DNA of 64,000 bases, from contig DATNFU010000057.1 in the NCBI GenBank assembly GCA_035606235.1, positions 62,001 to 126,000 on the forward strand, in the 5' to 3' direction. Under the pieces are notes generated by a model. That model was not told where the DNA came from, ran no database searches, and worked only from the letters and a program-made list of their open reading frames with translations. The position numbers and the translations under genes are program-made. Below, piece after piece: positions 54,571 through 63,493 of this stretch. This DNA is from 66-474 sp035606235. GTDB taxonomy: Bacteria > Pseudomonadota > Gammaproteobacteria > Xanthomonadales > Rhodanobacteraceae. The stretch's first letter is position 1. The number at the start of each line of letters is the position of its first letter.

Positions 54571-55236
54571 TCAGTCGAGCCAATCCGCGATCTGTTCCGC
54601 GTTCTCCGCGTAGGCTTCCGCGCCCCAGCCGCGCGCGTCTTCCGGATCGAGATAACCCCAGCCGGCGACAATCGTGTGCAACCCGGCGGCCTGCCCGGCC
54701 TGCACATCGCGCGGGTCGTCGCCGACGAAGGCGCAGCGCGCCGGCTCCACGCCGGCCTGCCTGCAGGCGTGCAGCACCGGGTCCGGGTGCGGCTTGCGTA
54801 CCGGCAGCGTGTCGCCAGCCACCAGCGCCGAGGAACGCGCGGCATAACCCAGCTGCTCCATCAAGGGTGCGGCGAGAAAGCCGGCCTTGTTGGTGATCAC
54901 GCCCCAGCGGATACCGCGCGCCTCCAGTTTGCGCAGCAAGGTTTCTATGCCGGCGAACGGATGCGTCCGCACCGTTCCGGTATCGGCATACAGTTCGAGG
55001 AAGCGCGGCAGCACGGCATCCACCACGTTTTCGCCCTGGTCACCGAACGCGGTGGACACGATCGCGCGCGCGCCGCGCGAGGTGACCGCGCGCACCGCTT
55101 CATATTGGGGGGCCGCGATCTCGCGCTCGCCGCACAAGGCAACCAGTGCATCGTGCAGATCCGGCGCACTGTCCACCAGCGTGCCGTCGAGGTCGAAGAA
55201 CATGCCGGCCAGCGGATTCGGCAAGATTGGCTTCAT
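54571..55236 (-). CDS. gph: HAD-family phosphoglycolate phosphatase
   Basis: A 221-residue HAD hydrolase with the nucleophile motif FFDLDGTLVDSAPD near residue 14, Lys in RKPHPDPVL and GDDPRDVQAGQAAG, the four HAD signatures of Gph. It overlaps ubiG by 4 bases, the standard ubiG-gph pairing of gammaproteobacteria. Confidence 0.92.
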   Translation of the reverse strand: MKPILPNPLAGMFFDLDGTLVDSAPDLHDALVALCGEREIAAPQYEAVRAVTSRGARAIVSTAFGDQGENVVDAVLPRFLELYADTGTVRTHPFAGIETLLRKLEARGIRWGVITNKAGFLAAPLMEQLGYAARSSALVAGDTLPVRKPHPDPVLHACRQAGVEPARCAFVGDDPRDVQAGQAAGLHTIVAGWGYLDPEDARGWGAEAYAENAEQIADWLD

Positions 55237-55943
55237 GCAGGTTTACGTGCGCAGATCAGGTAGTTCACGTCCACCCGCGACGTTATGGAAGTTTTTCGCA
55301 TCAATGGGTTATAAGTCAATCCGGCAAGCTCTTCGAGCTCAAGGCCGGCTCCGCGCAGCAGCGCCGCCAGTTCCGAAGGCTTCAGGAATTGAGCGTAATG
55401 GTGCGTCCCGCGCGGCAGCAGCCTGGCCACGTATTCGGCGCCGACGATCGCCACCGCAAATGCCGCCGGCGTGCGATTGAGCGTCGAGAAAAACACATGG
55501 CCGCCCGGTTTGACCAACACGGCGAGATCGGCGACCAGTGCGGCCGGATCCGGCACGTGCTCGATCAGTTCCATGCAGCACACCGCATCGAACGCACCGG
55601 GCTCCGCTGCGGCGAGTTCGCGCGAGGAACACAAGCGATAATCGATCTCGAGCTGCGATTCGCAGCGATGCAGTTTCGCGACATCGATCAGCGAAGGGGC
55701 GAGATCAATCGCGGTGACGCGTGCACCGGCGCGCGCCAGCGATTCGGAAAGAATGCCGCCGCCGCAACCGATATCGGCCACGCGTGCGCCGCGCAGGTTC
55801 ACGCGTTCGGCAATCCACGCCAACCGCGCGGGATTGAGATCGTGCAGCGGGCGCGATTCGCCATCCGGATCCCACCAACGACTTGCAAGCTTGTCGAAAC
55901 GGGCGAGTTCTTCCGCGCTCACGTTGGCGCTTGTGCTGTTCAC
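55233..55943 (-). CDS. ubiG: Ubiquinone biosynthesis O-methyltransferase UbiG
   Basis: Performs both O-methylations of ubiquinone synthesis. The 236-residue product has the SAM motif VADIGCGGGILSESLA, KLASRWWDPDGE near the N terminus and FFSTLNRTPAAF. The GTG at 55943 overlaps the preceding stop (GTGA) and gives normal length; an ATG at 55970 would add 9 residues. Confidence 0.92.
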   Translation of the reverse strand: MNSTSANVSAEELARFDKLASRWWDPDGESRPLHDLNPARLAWIAERVNLRGARVADIGCGGGILSESLARAGARVTAIDLAPSLIDVAKLHRCESQLEIDYRLCSSRELAAAEPGAFDAVCCMELIEHVPDPAALVADLAVLVKPGGHVFFSTLNRTPAAFAVAIVGAEYVARLLPRGTHHYAQFLKPSELAALLRGAGLELEELAGLTYNPLMRKTSITSRVDVNYLICARKPA

Positions 55944-56209
55944 GCCGGCATGCACTCCTGCGCATTCCATTCGTATACGGTCACCCTGGATGATTTGGAT
56001 GTATGCACCGGATCGCTCTGCGCGATCGCGCGCGCTTCGTCCAGGTTCCGCGCGCGGATCAGGTAGGCGCCGCCGGATTTGTCCGAGAACGGGCCGAACA
56101 GTTCCAGCAGCCCGCGTCCGCGCAGTTGCTCCAGATGCGCGTAATGCGGCTCGATCACCGCCGGATCGAACTGCGGCGTACGCAAGGTCATGATCAGATA
56201 GCGTTGCAT
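55940..56209 (-). CDS. YciI-like protein
   Basis: An 89-residue protein of the YciI/YCII family, whose fold resembles a ferredoxin-like dimer; most members have no assigned role. Visible are MQRYLIMTLRTPQFDP, FGPFSDKSGGAYLIRARNLD and the conserved acidic SDPVH. It overlaps the end of mtaD by 16 bases and ubiG by 4, so it is coupled to both. Confidence 0.82.
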   Translation of the reverse strand: MQRYLIMTLRTPQFDPAVIEPHYAHLEQLRGRGLLELFGPFSDKSGGAYLIRARNLDEARAIAQSDPVHTSKSSRVTVYEWNAQECMPA

Positions 56210-57573
56210 GGTTCCTTCGTGTTCCACGAACCCAGTGAAGCGATCCGCTCGCGCCAGTGCGCCGCCTTGGCAAGCAAAGCGCCGGTGTCCACATTCGTCA
56301 GCAGGCCGTCACGCAGCCTGCGCTCGCCGGCGATCCAGACATCGCTCACCTGCCGACGCGACGCCGCATAAACCAGTTGCGAAATCGCATGATAAAGCGG
56401 TTGCGTCTCCGGCTCATCAAGCCTGATGGCGGCGAGATCGGCCTGCTTGCCGGGTTCGATCGAACCGATTTGGTCGACGAGCCCCAAGGCCCGCGCCCCG
56501 TTCAAGGTTGCGGCGCGCAAGGTGCAAGCGGCATCAAATGCGCTTGCGTCATTGGCGACGCCTTTCGCCAGCAACGCCGCGGTGCGCATCTCCCCAAACA
56601 TGTCCAGATCGTTGTTGGACGCGCAGCCATCGGTGCCGAGCGCGACGTTCACGCCGGCACGACGGAGCTTTTCCGCGGGACAAAAACCGGAAGCCAGTTT
56701 CAGATTCGATTCCGCGCAGTGCACCACCGACACGCCCGCTTCGGCGCACGCCGCGATTTCGGCATCGGTGAGTTGCGTCATGTGCACCGCGATCAGCCGG
56801 TCATTGACGACGCCCAGCCCCTGCATCCGCGCAAACGGGCGCGCACCGATGTCGCGGCGCGCATCTTCGATTTCCTGCGCGGTTTCGTGCAGGTGCAGAT
56901 GCACCGGCACGTCCAGTTGATCGGCCAATGTCCGGATGCGCTCGAAACTGGCATCCGACACGGTGTAAGGCGCATGCGGCGCAAAAGCGCAGCTCAGCAA
57001 TGCGTGTGGTTTGCATTCGTCGTACACCGCGAGTGCGCGATCGAAATATTCGTCCGCATTGGCCGCCCAGGCGCTCGGGAATTCCACGATCGGCAACCCG
57101 ACCACCGCGCGAAAACCGACACGCGCGCACACCCGTGCGAACGCATCGGGGAAAAAATAATTCTCGTTGCATGTCGTGGTGCCGCCGCGCAGCATCTCGG
57201 CGATCGCAAGCTCGGTACCATCCGCCACGAACTGCGCGCTCATCACCTTGGCTTCCGCCGGCCAGATGTGCTCGCGCAACCAGGTCATCAATGGCAGGTC
57301 ATCGGCCAATCCGCGCAGCAGCGTCATCGGGCTGTGCGTGTGCGCGTTGATCAGGCCGGGAAACAGCGCGTGCCCGGGAAGCTCGATGCGCTCGCGCGGC
57401 GCGAATTGCCGCGCGGCCGCAGCCGCCGGCAACACCGCCACGATGACGTCATGCGTCACCGCGACCGCGTGATCCTCCAGTACCACACCGTGCGGCTCGA
57501 CCGGGATTACCCAGCGCGCGCAGATCAGAAGGTCGATCGGTTGTGGGGTGGACTCGACCGCGTTCCCGGTCAT
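56194..57573 (-). CDS. mtaD: 5'-methylthioadenosine/S-adenosylhomocysteine deaminase
   Basis: Amidohydrolase-family deaminase, 459 residues, with the metal site in INAHTHSPMTLLRG, PVHLHLHETAQE, LGTDGCASNNDLDMF and an AVHMTQL segment. Closely resembles the TrzN/MtaD family. It heads the mtaD-yciI-ubiG-gph run. Starts at 57573 and 57579 are both ATG; the inner one is used. A repeat overlaps the upstream region. Confidence 0.88.
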   Translation of the reverse strand: MTGNAVESTPQPIDLLICARWVIPVEPHGVVLEDHAVAVTHDVIVAVLPAAAAARQFAPRERIELPGHALFPGLINAHTHSPMTLLRGLADDLPLMTWLREHIWPAEAKVMSAQFVADGTELAIAEMLRGGTTTCNENYFFPDAFARVCARVGFRAVVGLPIVEFPSAWAANADEYFDRALAVYDECKPHALLSCAFAPHAPYTVSDASFERIRTLADQLDVPVHLHLHETAQEIEDARRDIGARPFARMQGLGVVNDRLIAVHMTQLTDAEIAACAEAGVSVVHCAESNLKLASGFCPAEKLRRAGVNVALGTDGCASNNDLDMFGEMRTAALLAKGVANDASAFDAACTLRAATLNGARALGLVDQIGSIEPGKQADLAAIRLDEPETQPLYHAISQLVYAASRRQVSDVWIAGERRLRDGLLTNVDTGALLAKAAHWRERIASLGSWNTKEPCNAI

Positions 57574-57584
57574 GACCATGCGCT

Positions 57585-57622
57585 CTTGCTCGTCATTCCG
57601 GCAGCGGCCGGAATCCAGCGCC
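57585..57622. repeat. Dispersed palindromic repeat upstream of mtaD
   Basis: Reads GTCATTCCGGCAGCGGCCGG then GAATCCAGCGCCTT; on the other strand this is AAGGCGCTGGATTCCGGCC, as at 29178-29230. It falls directly upstream of the mtaD start. Confidence 0.5.
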
Positions 57623-57712
57623 TTCCGTCCATGCCGCTCGCTGCCGACCATTGCCTGTCCGGGATGACGCATCGGCCAAGTCGCTCGCGTCGCGCGCTCG
57701 CGGGCCGATGCG

Positions 57713-58279
57713 TCATTTCACGCGCCCGACATATTCCCCGATGCGCGTGTCCACCTTGATGATCTCGTCCTGATTGACGAACAGCGGCACGCGTACCACC
57801 GCGCCAGTCTCGAGCTTGGCGGGCTTGCCGCCGCCTCCGGAGGTATCGCCGCGCACGCCGGGATCGGTCTCGACGATCTTCAACTCGACAAAATTCGGCG
57901 GCGCCACCGACAGCGGGATTCCGTTCCACAGCGTGACAATGCACTGCTCCTCGCCCTTCAGCCATTGCGCCGCGTCGCCCACCGCGGTTTTGTCGGCGGT
58001 GTGCTGCTCGTAGGTATCCGGCTGCATGAAGTGCCAGAACTCGCCGTCGTTGTACAGATACTGCATGTCGGTATCGACCACGTCGGCGCCTTCCACCGAA
58101 TCGGTCGCCTTCATGGTCTTCTCGGTGACGCGACCGTTTTTCAAATTGCGGATCTTGATGCGGGTGAACGCCTGGCCCTTGCCGGGCTTGATGAAATCGG
58201 CATCCACAATGGTATATGGATCACCGTCGACAATGATCTTCAGCCCGTTCCTGACGTCATTGAGACCATAGTTGGCCAT
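57713..58279 (-). CDS. efp: Elongation factor P
   Basis: Relieves ribosome stalling at polyproline. The 188-residue product has the modifiable Lys34 in IKPGKGQAF, beta-lysylated in this EF-P class, and three beta-barrel domains. The partner epmB lies divergently across a 123-bp gap; epmA is not in the window. Start MANYGLNDVRNG. Confidence 0.97.
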   Translation of the reverse strand: MANYGLNDVRNGLKIIVDGDPYTIVDADFIKPGKGQAFTRIKIRNLKNGRVTEKTMKATDSVEGADVVDTDMQYLYNDGEFWHFMQPDTYEQHTADKTAVGDAAQWLKGEEQCIVTLWNGIPLSVAPPNFVELKIVETDPGVRGDTSGGGGKPAKLETGAVVRVPLFVNQDEIIKVDTRIGEYVGRVK

Positions 58280-58402
58280 GAAGTGATTGCTCCAAATGAA
58301 AAGTGCGGCCACGGAGAGCCGCTTTTTGATCTTCCGCGATCAAGGACGATCGCAGCTAAAATGGTGGATTCCCGGCGTCCCGAAGCCCGGTCAAGACCGT
58401 CC

Positions 58403-59416
58403 ATGATACCTGCAACCACCCCGACGGCGCAGCCTGGCGACACCCTCCCCGACTGGCGCCAGAACCTCCGCGGCGCGATCACCGATGCGCGCGAACTGCT
58501 CGCCGCGCTGGACCTCGGCGCGCTTGCCGAACGCCTGCCGGAAGAGGATGCAGGGTTCGCTCTGCGCGTGCCGCGTGGGTTTGTCGCGCGCATGCGTCGC
58601 GGCGATCCGCGCGATCCGCTGCTGCTGCAGGTATTGCCGCAATTGGCCGAATGCGGCGATGCACCCGGCTTCACGGCGGATGCGGTCGGCGACCTGGCCG
58701 CGCGCCAGGCATCCGGAGTGCTGCATAAGTACGAAGGTCGTGCGCTGCTGATTGCCGCGGGAAGTTGCGCGATCAACTGCCGTTACTGCTTTCGCCGCCA
58801 CTTTCCGTACGCGCAGGAACTTGCCGCCGCCAATGGCTGGCGTGAAGCGCTCGCGCATGTCCGCGACGATCTCAGCCTGCACGAGGTGATCCTCTCGGGT
58901 GGCGATCCGCTGGTGCTCTCCAACGCCAAACTGATCGAGCTTGGCCACGGGCTCACCACCATTCCGCACGTGCGCACGCTGCGCATCCACAGCCGAATGC
59001 CGGTGGTGCTGCCCGAACGCGTGGACGTCGCGCTCTGCGACTGGCTCGCCGCGTTGCCATTGCGGCGCGTGGTCGTGCTGCATGCCAATCATCCGAATGA
59101 ATTGGACGATCCGGTGCGCGCGGCCTGCGTGCGTCTGCGCGAAACCGGCGCCGTCGTACTCAACCAATCCGTGCTGCTGCGTGGAATCAATGACGATGCA
59201 CACACCTTGGCCGAGTTGTCGGAGCGCCTGTTCGATTGCGGCGTGTTGCCCTACTACCTGCACCAGCTGGATCGGGTGCGCGGCAGCGCGCATTTCGAGG
59301 TGGACGACGAGCGCGCGCGGGCATTGATCGAAGCCGTGCGCGCGCGGCTGCCGGGGTACCTGGTGCCGCGTCTGGTGCGCGAGCTGCCGGGCCGGCCCGG
59401 CAAGACGCCACTGTGA
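58403..59416 (+). CDS. epmB: EF-P lysine 2,3-aminomutase EpmB
   Basis: Radical SAM enzyme converting (S)-alpha-lysine to (R)-beta-lysine for EF-P modification. The 337-residue product has CAINCRYCFRRHF (4Fe-4S motif), SGGDPLVLSNAKL and HANHPNELDDPV. It is the short EpmB and not a full lysine aminomutase. Divergent from efp, whose Lys34 site is intact, so the pair is consistent. Confidence 0.94.
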   Translation: MIPATTPTAQPGDTLPDWRQNLRGAITDARELLAALDLGALAERLPEEDAGFALRVPRGFVARMRRGDPRDPLLLQVLPQLAECGDAPGFTADAVGDLAARQASGVLHKYEGRALLIAAGSCAINCRYCFRRHFPYAQELAAANGWREALAHVRDDLSLHEVILSGGDPLVLSNAKLIELGHGLTTIPHVRTLRIHSRMPVVLPERVDVALCDWLAALPLRRVVVLHANHPNELDDPVRAACVRLRETGAVVLNQSVLLRGINDDAHTLAELSERLFDCGVLPYYLHQLDRVRGSAHFEVDDERARALIEAVRARLPGYLVPRLVRELPGRPGKTPL

Positions 59417-59567
59417 GCCGGCGCACGCCATCCAGAACCCGCACAATCGTTTGCTGGCGCAAAGCGATTCAATAGGGTACAAAGGCTTGGGCGACTTCGC
59501 TCGCGAAGATTCCCGCCGCGTTCCGCCTGACGTTTCCCGCGCGCATGACAGTCGGCAGCTCGAACCC

Positions 59568-61634
59568 ATGATGCAGGACCCCATCACCAAGATCATCATC
59601 ATCGAGGACGCGGCCGAGGACGCCGAGCAGATCATCAGCGTGCTGCGCAACGGCGGCATCGCGGTGCGGCCCCAGCGGGTGACCAGCGAAGAGGAGTTCA
59701 TCGCGGCGCTGGAATCCTTGAGTCCCGACCTGGTGCTGGCCAACCCGGATTCGCGCGAGGTGCCCTATGCCGCCATCGCGCGCGCGATCGAAACCACCGG
59801 CAAGGACATGGCCTTGCTGGCGCTCGCCGGCCAGATAACCGAGGACTTCATCGCGCAGGCGTTCGCCAGCGGCACCCGCGGTATCGCCTTGCGCAAGCGC
59901 CCCGAACAGATCCAGGCGGTGGTGCGGCGCGAACTGGATGCGCTCAACATGCGCCGCAGCGTGCGCCGGCTGGAATCGTCGTTGCGCGAGTCCGAACGCC
60001 GCTGCGATTCATTGCTGGATTCCTCGCGCGATCCGATCGCCTACGTGCATGAAGGTACGCACGTGCGCGCCAATCGCGCCTATCTGGAAATGTTCGGCTT
60101 CGAGGATTTCGAGGAGGTCGAAGGGCTGACCCTGCTGGATCTGATCGCGCCCGCGCACACCGCCGATTTCAAGGATCTGCTGAAGCGGCTGTCGCGCGGC
60201 GAGAAACCGCCGCCGCGGCTTGAGCTCACCGCCCAGCGCGCGGATGGTTCCACTTTCGATGCGGTGATGGAGTTTTCGTCGGCGAGTTACGAAGGCGAGG
60301 CCTGCCTGCAGATCGTGTTCCGCCGCCAGGAGGTGGATCCGGAACTGGCGCGCCAACTGGAAGAAATGAAATCGCGCGACCCGCTGACCGGCCTGTACAA
60401 CCGCTCGCATTTCATCGGCCTGATCGACCAGGCGGTCAAGGCCACCGTGGACGGCGGCAAGAATTATTCGCTGCTGCTGCTGGAGCCCGACAACTTCCAG
60501 ACCGTCAACGATGCGGTCGGCATCTCCGGCACCGACGCCCTGCTGCGCGCCATGGCAGCGGCGGTCAACGCCAATCTCGCCCAACACGACCACGCCGGAC
60601 GCATCGGCGAACACGCATTCGGCGTATTGCTGGCTGCGCGTCCGCACACGGAGGTGCAGCGCGTGGCCGAGGCGATTCGCGCCAGCGTCGAAGGTCAGAT
60701 CGTGGAGGCGGCCGGGCATTCGGTCAGCCTCACCGCCAGCGTCGGCGGCACGCTGCTGGGCGAGAAGAACGCGAACACGCAAACCCTGCTCGCGCAGGCC
60801 AGCCATGCACTGCGCAATGCGCAATCGCAGGGCGGCAACCGCAGCGATATCCACGACCCGGCCGCCACCGACAAGGCGGAAGCAGCCAAGGAGCGCGAAT
60901 GGCTGGAACGGATCGACGCCGCGCTGGTCAACGACGGGTTCGCGCTGTATTACCAGTCGGTGATCAGCCTGCATGGCGCCGAGCGCGAGTTCTTCGAAGT
61001 GCTGCTGCGCCTGCACGGCCCATCGGGCGAAGTGCTGCCGGCGTTCTTCCTGCCGATCGCCGACCGCCACGGCCGGCTGCCGGCCATCGATCGCTGGGTG
61101 ATCGGGCGCGCCATCGACGTATTGGCCGAGCGCGGCAACCGATCGGTGCCGACCACGCTGTTCGTGAAGCTCAGCGCCGATTCATTGCAGGACGAACAAC
61201 TGGCGAATTGGATCGGCGAACGATTGCAGGCCACCGGCGTACCCGGTTCCGCATTGGTATTCGAGATGCCGGAAAGCAAGGTCGTCACCAGCCTGAAGCC
61301 GGCGCGCGAACTGGTCGAGCAATTGAAGCAACATGGCTGCGCATTCGCGCTGGAGCAATTCGGCTCCGGCCTCAACTCGTTCCAGTTGCTGAAGCACATC
61401 GACGCGGATTACCTGAAGCTGGATCGCAGCTTCACCCGCGACCTGCCCAAGCATGAAGAGAACCAGCAGAAAGTGCGCGAGCTGTGCATGCAGGCCGATG
61501 AAGCCGGCAAGCACACCATCGCCGAGTGGGTCGAGGATGCGGCCAGCATGTCCATCCTGTTCTCGGCCGGCGTGCATTTCGTGCAGGGCAATTTCCTGCA
61601 GGAGCCTGACAAGGCGATGAACTACGTGGCTTGA
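59568..61634 (+). CDS. fimX: FimX-like protein: receiver-like, PAS, degenerate GGDEF and EAL domains
   Basis: A 688-residue protein with a receiver-like domain (about 1-125), PAS (about 145-255), a GGDEF domain whose motif is GRIGE (344-348) and an EAL domain whose motif is EVL (477-479). Both catalytic motifs are altered, as in FimX, a c-di-GMP effector at the cell pole that promotes type IV pilus assembly through PilZ in Xanthomonads and Pseudomonas. The length matches FimX. The receiver-like domain lacks a clear phospho-Asp (DLVLANPDSRE). ATGs at 59568 and 59571 are both possible. Confidence 0.87.
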   Translation: MMQDPITKIIIIEDAAEDAEQIISVLRNGGIAVRPQRVTSEEEFIAALESLSPDLVLANPDSREVPYAAIARAIETTGKDMALLALAGQITEDFIAQAFASGTRGIALRKRPEQIQAVVRRELDALNMRRSVRRLESSLRESERRCDSLLDSSRDPIAYVHEGTHVRANRAYLEMFGFEDFEEVEGLTLLDLIAPAHTADFKDLLKRLSRGEKPPPRLELTAQRADGSTFDAVMEFSSASYEGEACLQIVFRRQEVDPELARQLEEMKSRDPLTGLYNRSHFIGLIDQAVKATVDGGKNYSLLLLEPDNFQTVNDAVGISGTDALLRAMAAAVNANLAQHDHAGRIGEHAFGVLLAARPHTEVQRVAEAIRASVEGQIVEAAGHSVSLTASVGGTLLGEKNANTQTLLAQASHALRNAQSQGGNRSDIHDPAATDKAEAAKEREWLERIDAALVNDGFALYYQSVISLHGAEREFFEVLLRLHGPSGEVLPAFFLPIADRHGRLPAIDRWVIGRAIDVLAERGNRSVPTTLFVKLSADSLQDEQLANWIGERLQATGVPGSALVFEMPESKVVTSLKPARELVEQLKQHGCAFALEQFGSGLNSFQLLKHIDADYLKLDRSFTRDLPKHEENQQKVRELCMQADEAGKHTIAEWVEDAASMSILFSAGVHFVQGNFLQEPDKAMNYVA

Positions 61635-61647
61635 GCAGAAGGTAAAA

Positions 61648-61697
61648 AGGGGTCAGGTTCATTTTTCCAAACGCGAAAAATGAACCTGACCCCTTTT
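61648..61697. repeat. Large perfect palindrome containing GGGGTCAGGTTCATTTTT
   Basis: AAAAAGGGGTCAGGTTCATT and its exact complement flank a short central spacer, giving a stem of 23-24 bp. The same half-site appears at 62660-62680, beside the REP-associated transposase. The palindrome would also terminate fimX transcription. Confidence 0.85.
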
Positions 61698-61792
61698 TTC
61701 ATGATGTTGCGGCAGCACTCGGATATTTCGGTATTGCACTCGCTGAATTATCTTTTGAACCAAACCTACGGCACGCCGGGAGGTTGAACACC

Positions 61793-62569
61793 ATGAATGT
61801 GGCACGTGTATTGCGTCTATTCACGGGAATAGCACTAGTCGTACTGGTGGCGATGTCGACTGTCCAAACAGCGGGGTGTAGTGAAGTGAGCATCAGCGGC
61901 AAGACAGCGAAGGATGTATTCACCGATCCCCAGACCTTGGCGTTGGTGGAAGCGAGCTGTCATGGTGATCTCGCCAAGATGGACGCGTTGGTCAGGCGAG
62001 GAGCCAATGTCAACGCGACAGGATATCGGGATATGACGCCGTTGTTCTGGACCATGGCATGCAAAAACTACAGAGGTATCGAGAAGCTGCTCGAATTGGG
62101 CGCCAACCCCAACTACAAAATGGAAGGCGATATTTCAGCGATGTATGCGTCGAGCGGCAGTGATGATCCGCATTTCCTGCCTCTAATGCTTGCGCATGGC
62201 GGAGACCCCAACATCCGAGCCGGCTATCGTACTGCCTTGATGATAGCGATCGAACAGGATCGAACAAACAATATCCAGTTGTTGCTCGATCACGGTGCTG
62301 ATGTCAATGAGCACGACGAAGGTGGAAGTACCGCGGCAACTCAAGCGGCAGCGCTATCCAAGTTCGGAATTGTTCTCATGCTCTTAAAACGCGGATACAG
62401 CTACGATCTCGTAAATCTCGCTAATAGCATCGATGCCAACGTCGTCGCTGAGCATTCACAGCTCTCAGAAGAAAAAAAGCAGATCCTGGACATGCTTGCC
62501 TCGAAGGGCATTCGACCCAACGCAGTACCGCATATAGGACCACTTCCTTCGGATACCACATCGCATTGA
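61793..62569 (+). CDS. Secreted or lipid-anchored ankyrin-repeat protein
   Basis: A 258-residue protein with a hydrophobic N-terminal segment (LRLFTGIALVVLVAMSTV) then TAGCS, an imperfect lipobox, followed by about four to five ankyrin repeats (for example GANVNATGYRDMTPLFWTM, GANPNYKMEGD, GGDPNIRAGYRTALMIAIE and GADVNEHDEGGST). Composition is noticeably lower in GC than the neighbours. GGGAGG stands 9 bases before the ATG at 61793. Target unknown. Confidence 0.8.
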   Translation: MNVARVLRLFTGIALVVLVAMSTVQTAGCSEVSISGKTAKDVFTDPQTLALVEASCHGDLAKMDALVRRGANVNATGYRDMTPLFWTMACKNYRGIEKLLELGANPNYKMEGDISAMYASSGSDDPHFLPLMLAHGGDPNIRAGYRTALMIAIEQDRTNNIQLLLDHGADVNEHDEGGSTAATQAAALSKFGIVLMLLKRGYSYDLVNLANSIDANVVAEHSQLSEEKKQILDMLASKGIRPNAVPHIGPLPSDTTSH

Positions 62570-62584
62570 ATACACCTTAAAGAA

Positions 62585-62680
62585 AAAAATAAAGGGGTCG
62601 CCATTTCGCCGCCCCGGTCAATAGTCCAATAGCTGCCCGTCTCCCGAAATCGAGAGAAATAAAAGGGGTCAGGTTCATTT
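62585..62680. repeat. Solo half-sites of the GGGGTCAGGTTCATT family
   Basis: AAAAGGGGTCAGGTTCATTT at about 62662 is identical to the arm of the palindrome at 61648-61697; a partial AAAGGGGTCGCCATTT occurs at about 62588. These lie 3' of the transposase gene. Confidence 0.7.
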
Positions 62681-62702
62681 TCCTCACGTGCTTGGCGCCT
62701 GA

Positions 62703-63395
62703 TCAGTCCTCCTCAAGCCGCGGCCTGCCGCGCGGTCGCACGGCCACCTTCCTTGCGAGCAGTGCTTCGATCTCCGCCTGAAAGCGGTGGCTGCCGAGCA
62801 CCTTTTGCTGCTGCACATGGGCGCGTATGTCCGACAGCTCATCTGCACCCAACGTCCGCTCGAACAGGCTTCGATAGCCGGATTGCCGCGAATCGGCATT
62901 CGCCCCCAGGGCGAGATACAGCGGATGCGGGGTGATCAAGCGATCCGGGTTGCCCAATGCGTTGCAGCGGTAGCTCGACCAGCGGTAGTCGGCCGGGTCG
63001 CCCACCATCGCCGCCCTCACCGGATTCAGTTCGATGTAGCGATGGCAGGCCAGCAGATAGAGGCTGCTATCCACCAGGCTGGACTTGAAGCGGCCCTCCC
63101 AGAGCGTGCCGGTGCGTTGATAGCGGGCGTTGAAGCACGCCACATAGCGTCGCCCAAGACGCTGCATCATTCGGGATACGGCTCCTCGCTGCGAACCCGT
63201 TACCAGCAAGTGCACGTGATTGGTCATCAGCACGTAGGCGTGGATCGCGCAGCCGCAATGGCTCGCCGCGTCGGCCAGGTCCTCGCAGTAGCGCGTGCAG
63301 TCTTCATCGGACACGAAGCAGGGCCGGCGATTGTTGCCGCGCTGGATCACGTGTTGCGGAATCTTCGGCAGGTCCAGACGGGAAAGTCGGGCCAT
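62703..63395 (-). CDS. REP-associated tyrosine transposase (RAYT, Y1_Tnp type)
   Basis: A 230-residue HUH single-strand transposase relative of IS200 enzymes. The HUH pair appears as VLMTNHVHLLV and the catalytic Tyr is in CHRYIELNPVRA; YRWSSYRCN follows as in RAYTs. The tail is basic. No terminal repeats typical of an IS bound the gene; instead short palindromic half-sites lie near its 3' end, so it looks domesticated to mobilise REP-like elements. Length is usual and the frame intact. Confidence 0.9.
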   Translation of the reverse strand: MARLSRLDLPKIPQHVIQRGNNRRPCFVSDEDCTRYCEDLADAASHCGCAIHAYVLMTNHVHLLVTGSQRGAVSRMMQRLGRRYVACFNARYQRTGTLWEGRFKSSLVDSSLYLLACHRYIELNPVRAAMVGDPADYRWSSYRCNALGNPDRLITPHPLYLALGANADSRQSGYRSLFERTLGADELSDIRAHVQQQKVLGSHRFQAEIEALLARKVAVRPRGRPRLEED

Positions 63396-63493
63396 GCGGG
63401 CGCCTCCGGGGACAGTGGCGACAGGCTCGCACGGCGATTCGGAGGAAGCTGTCCGCTCAGGAGCTCAGCGGCTGTAGGGGGAATCCGACGACT

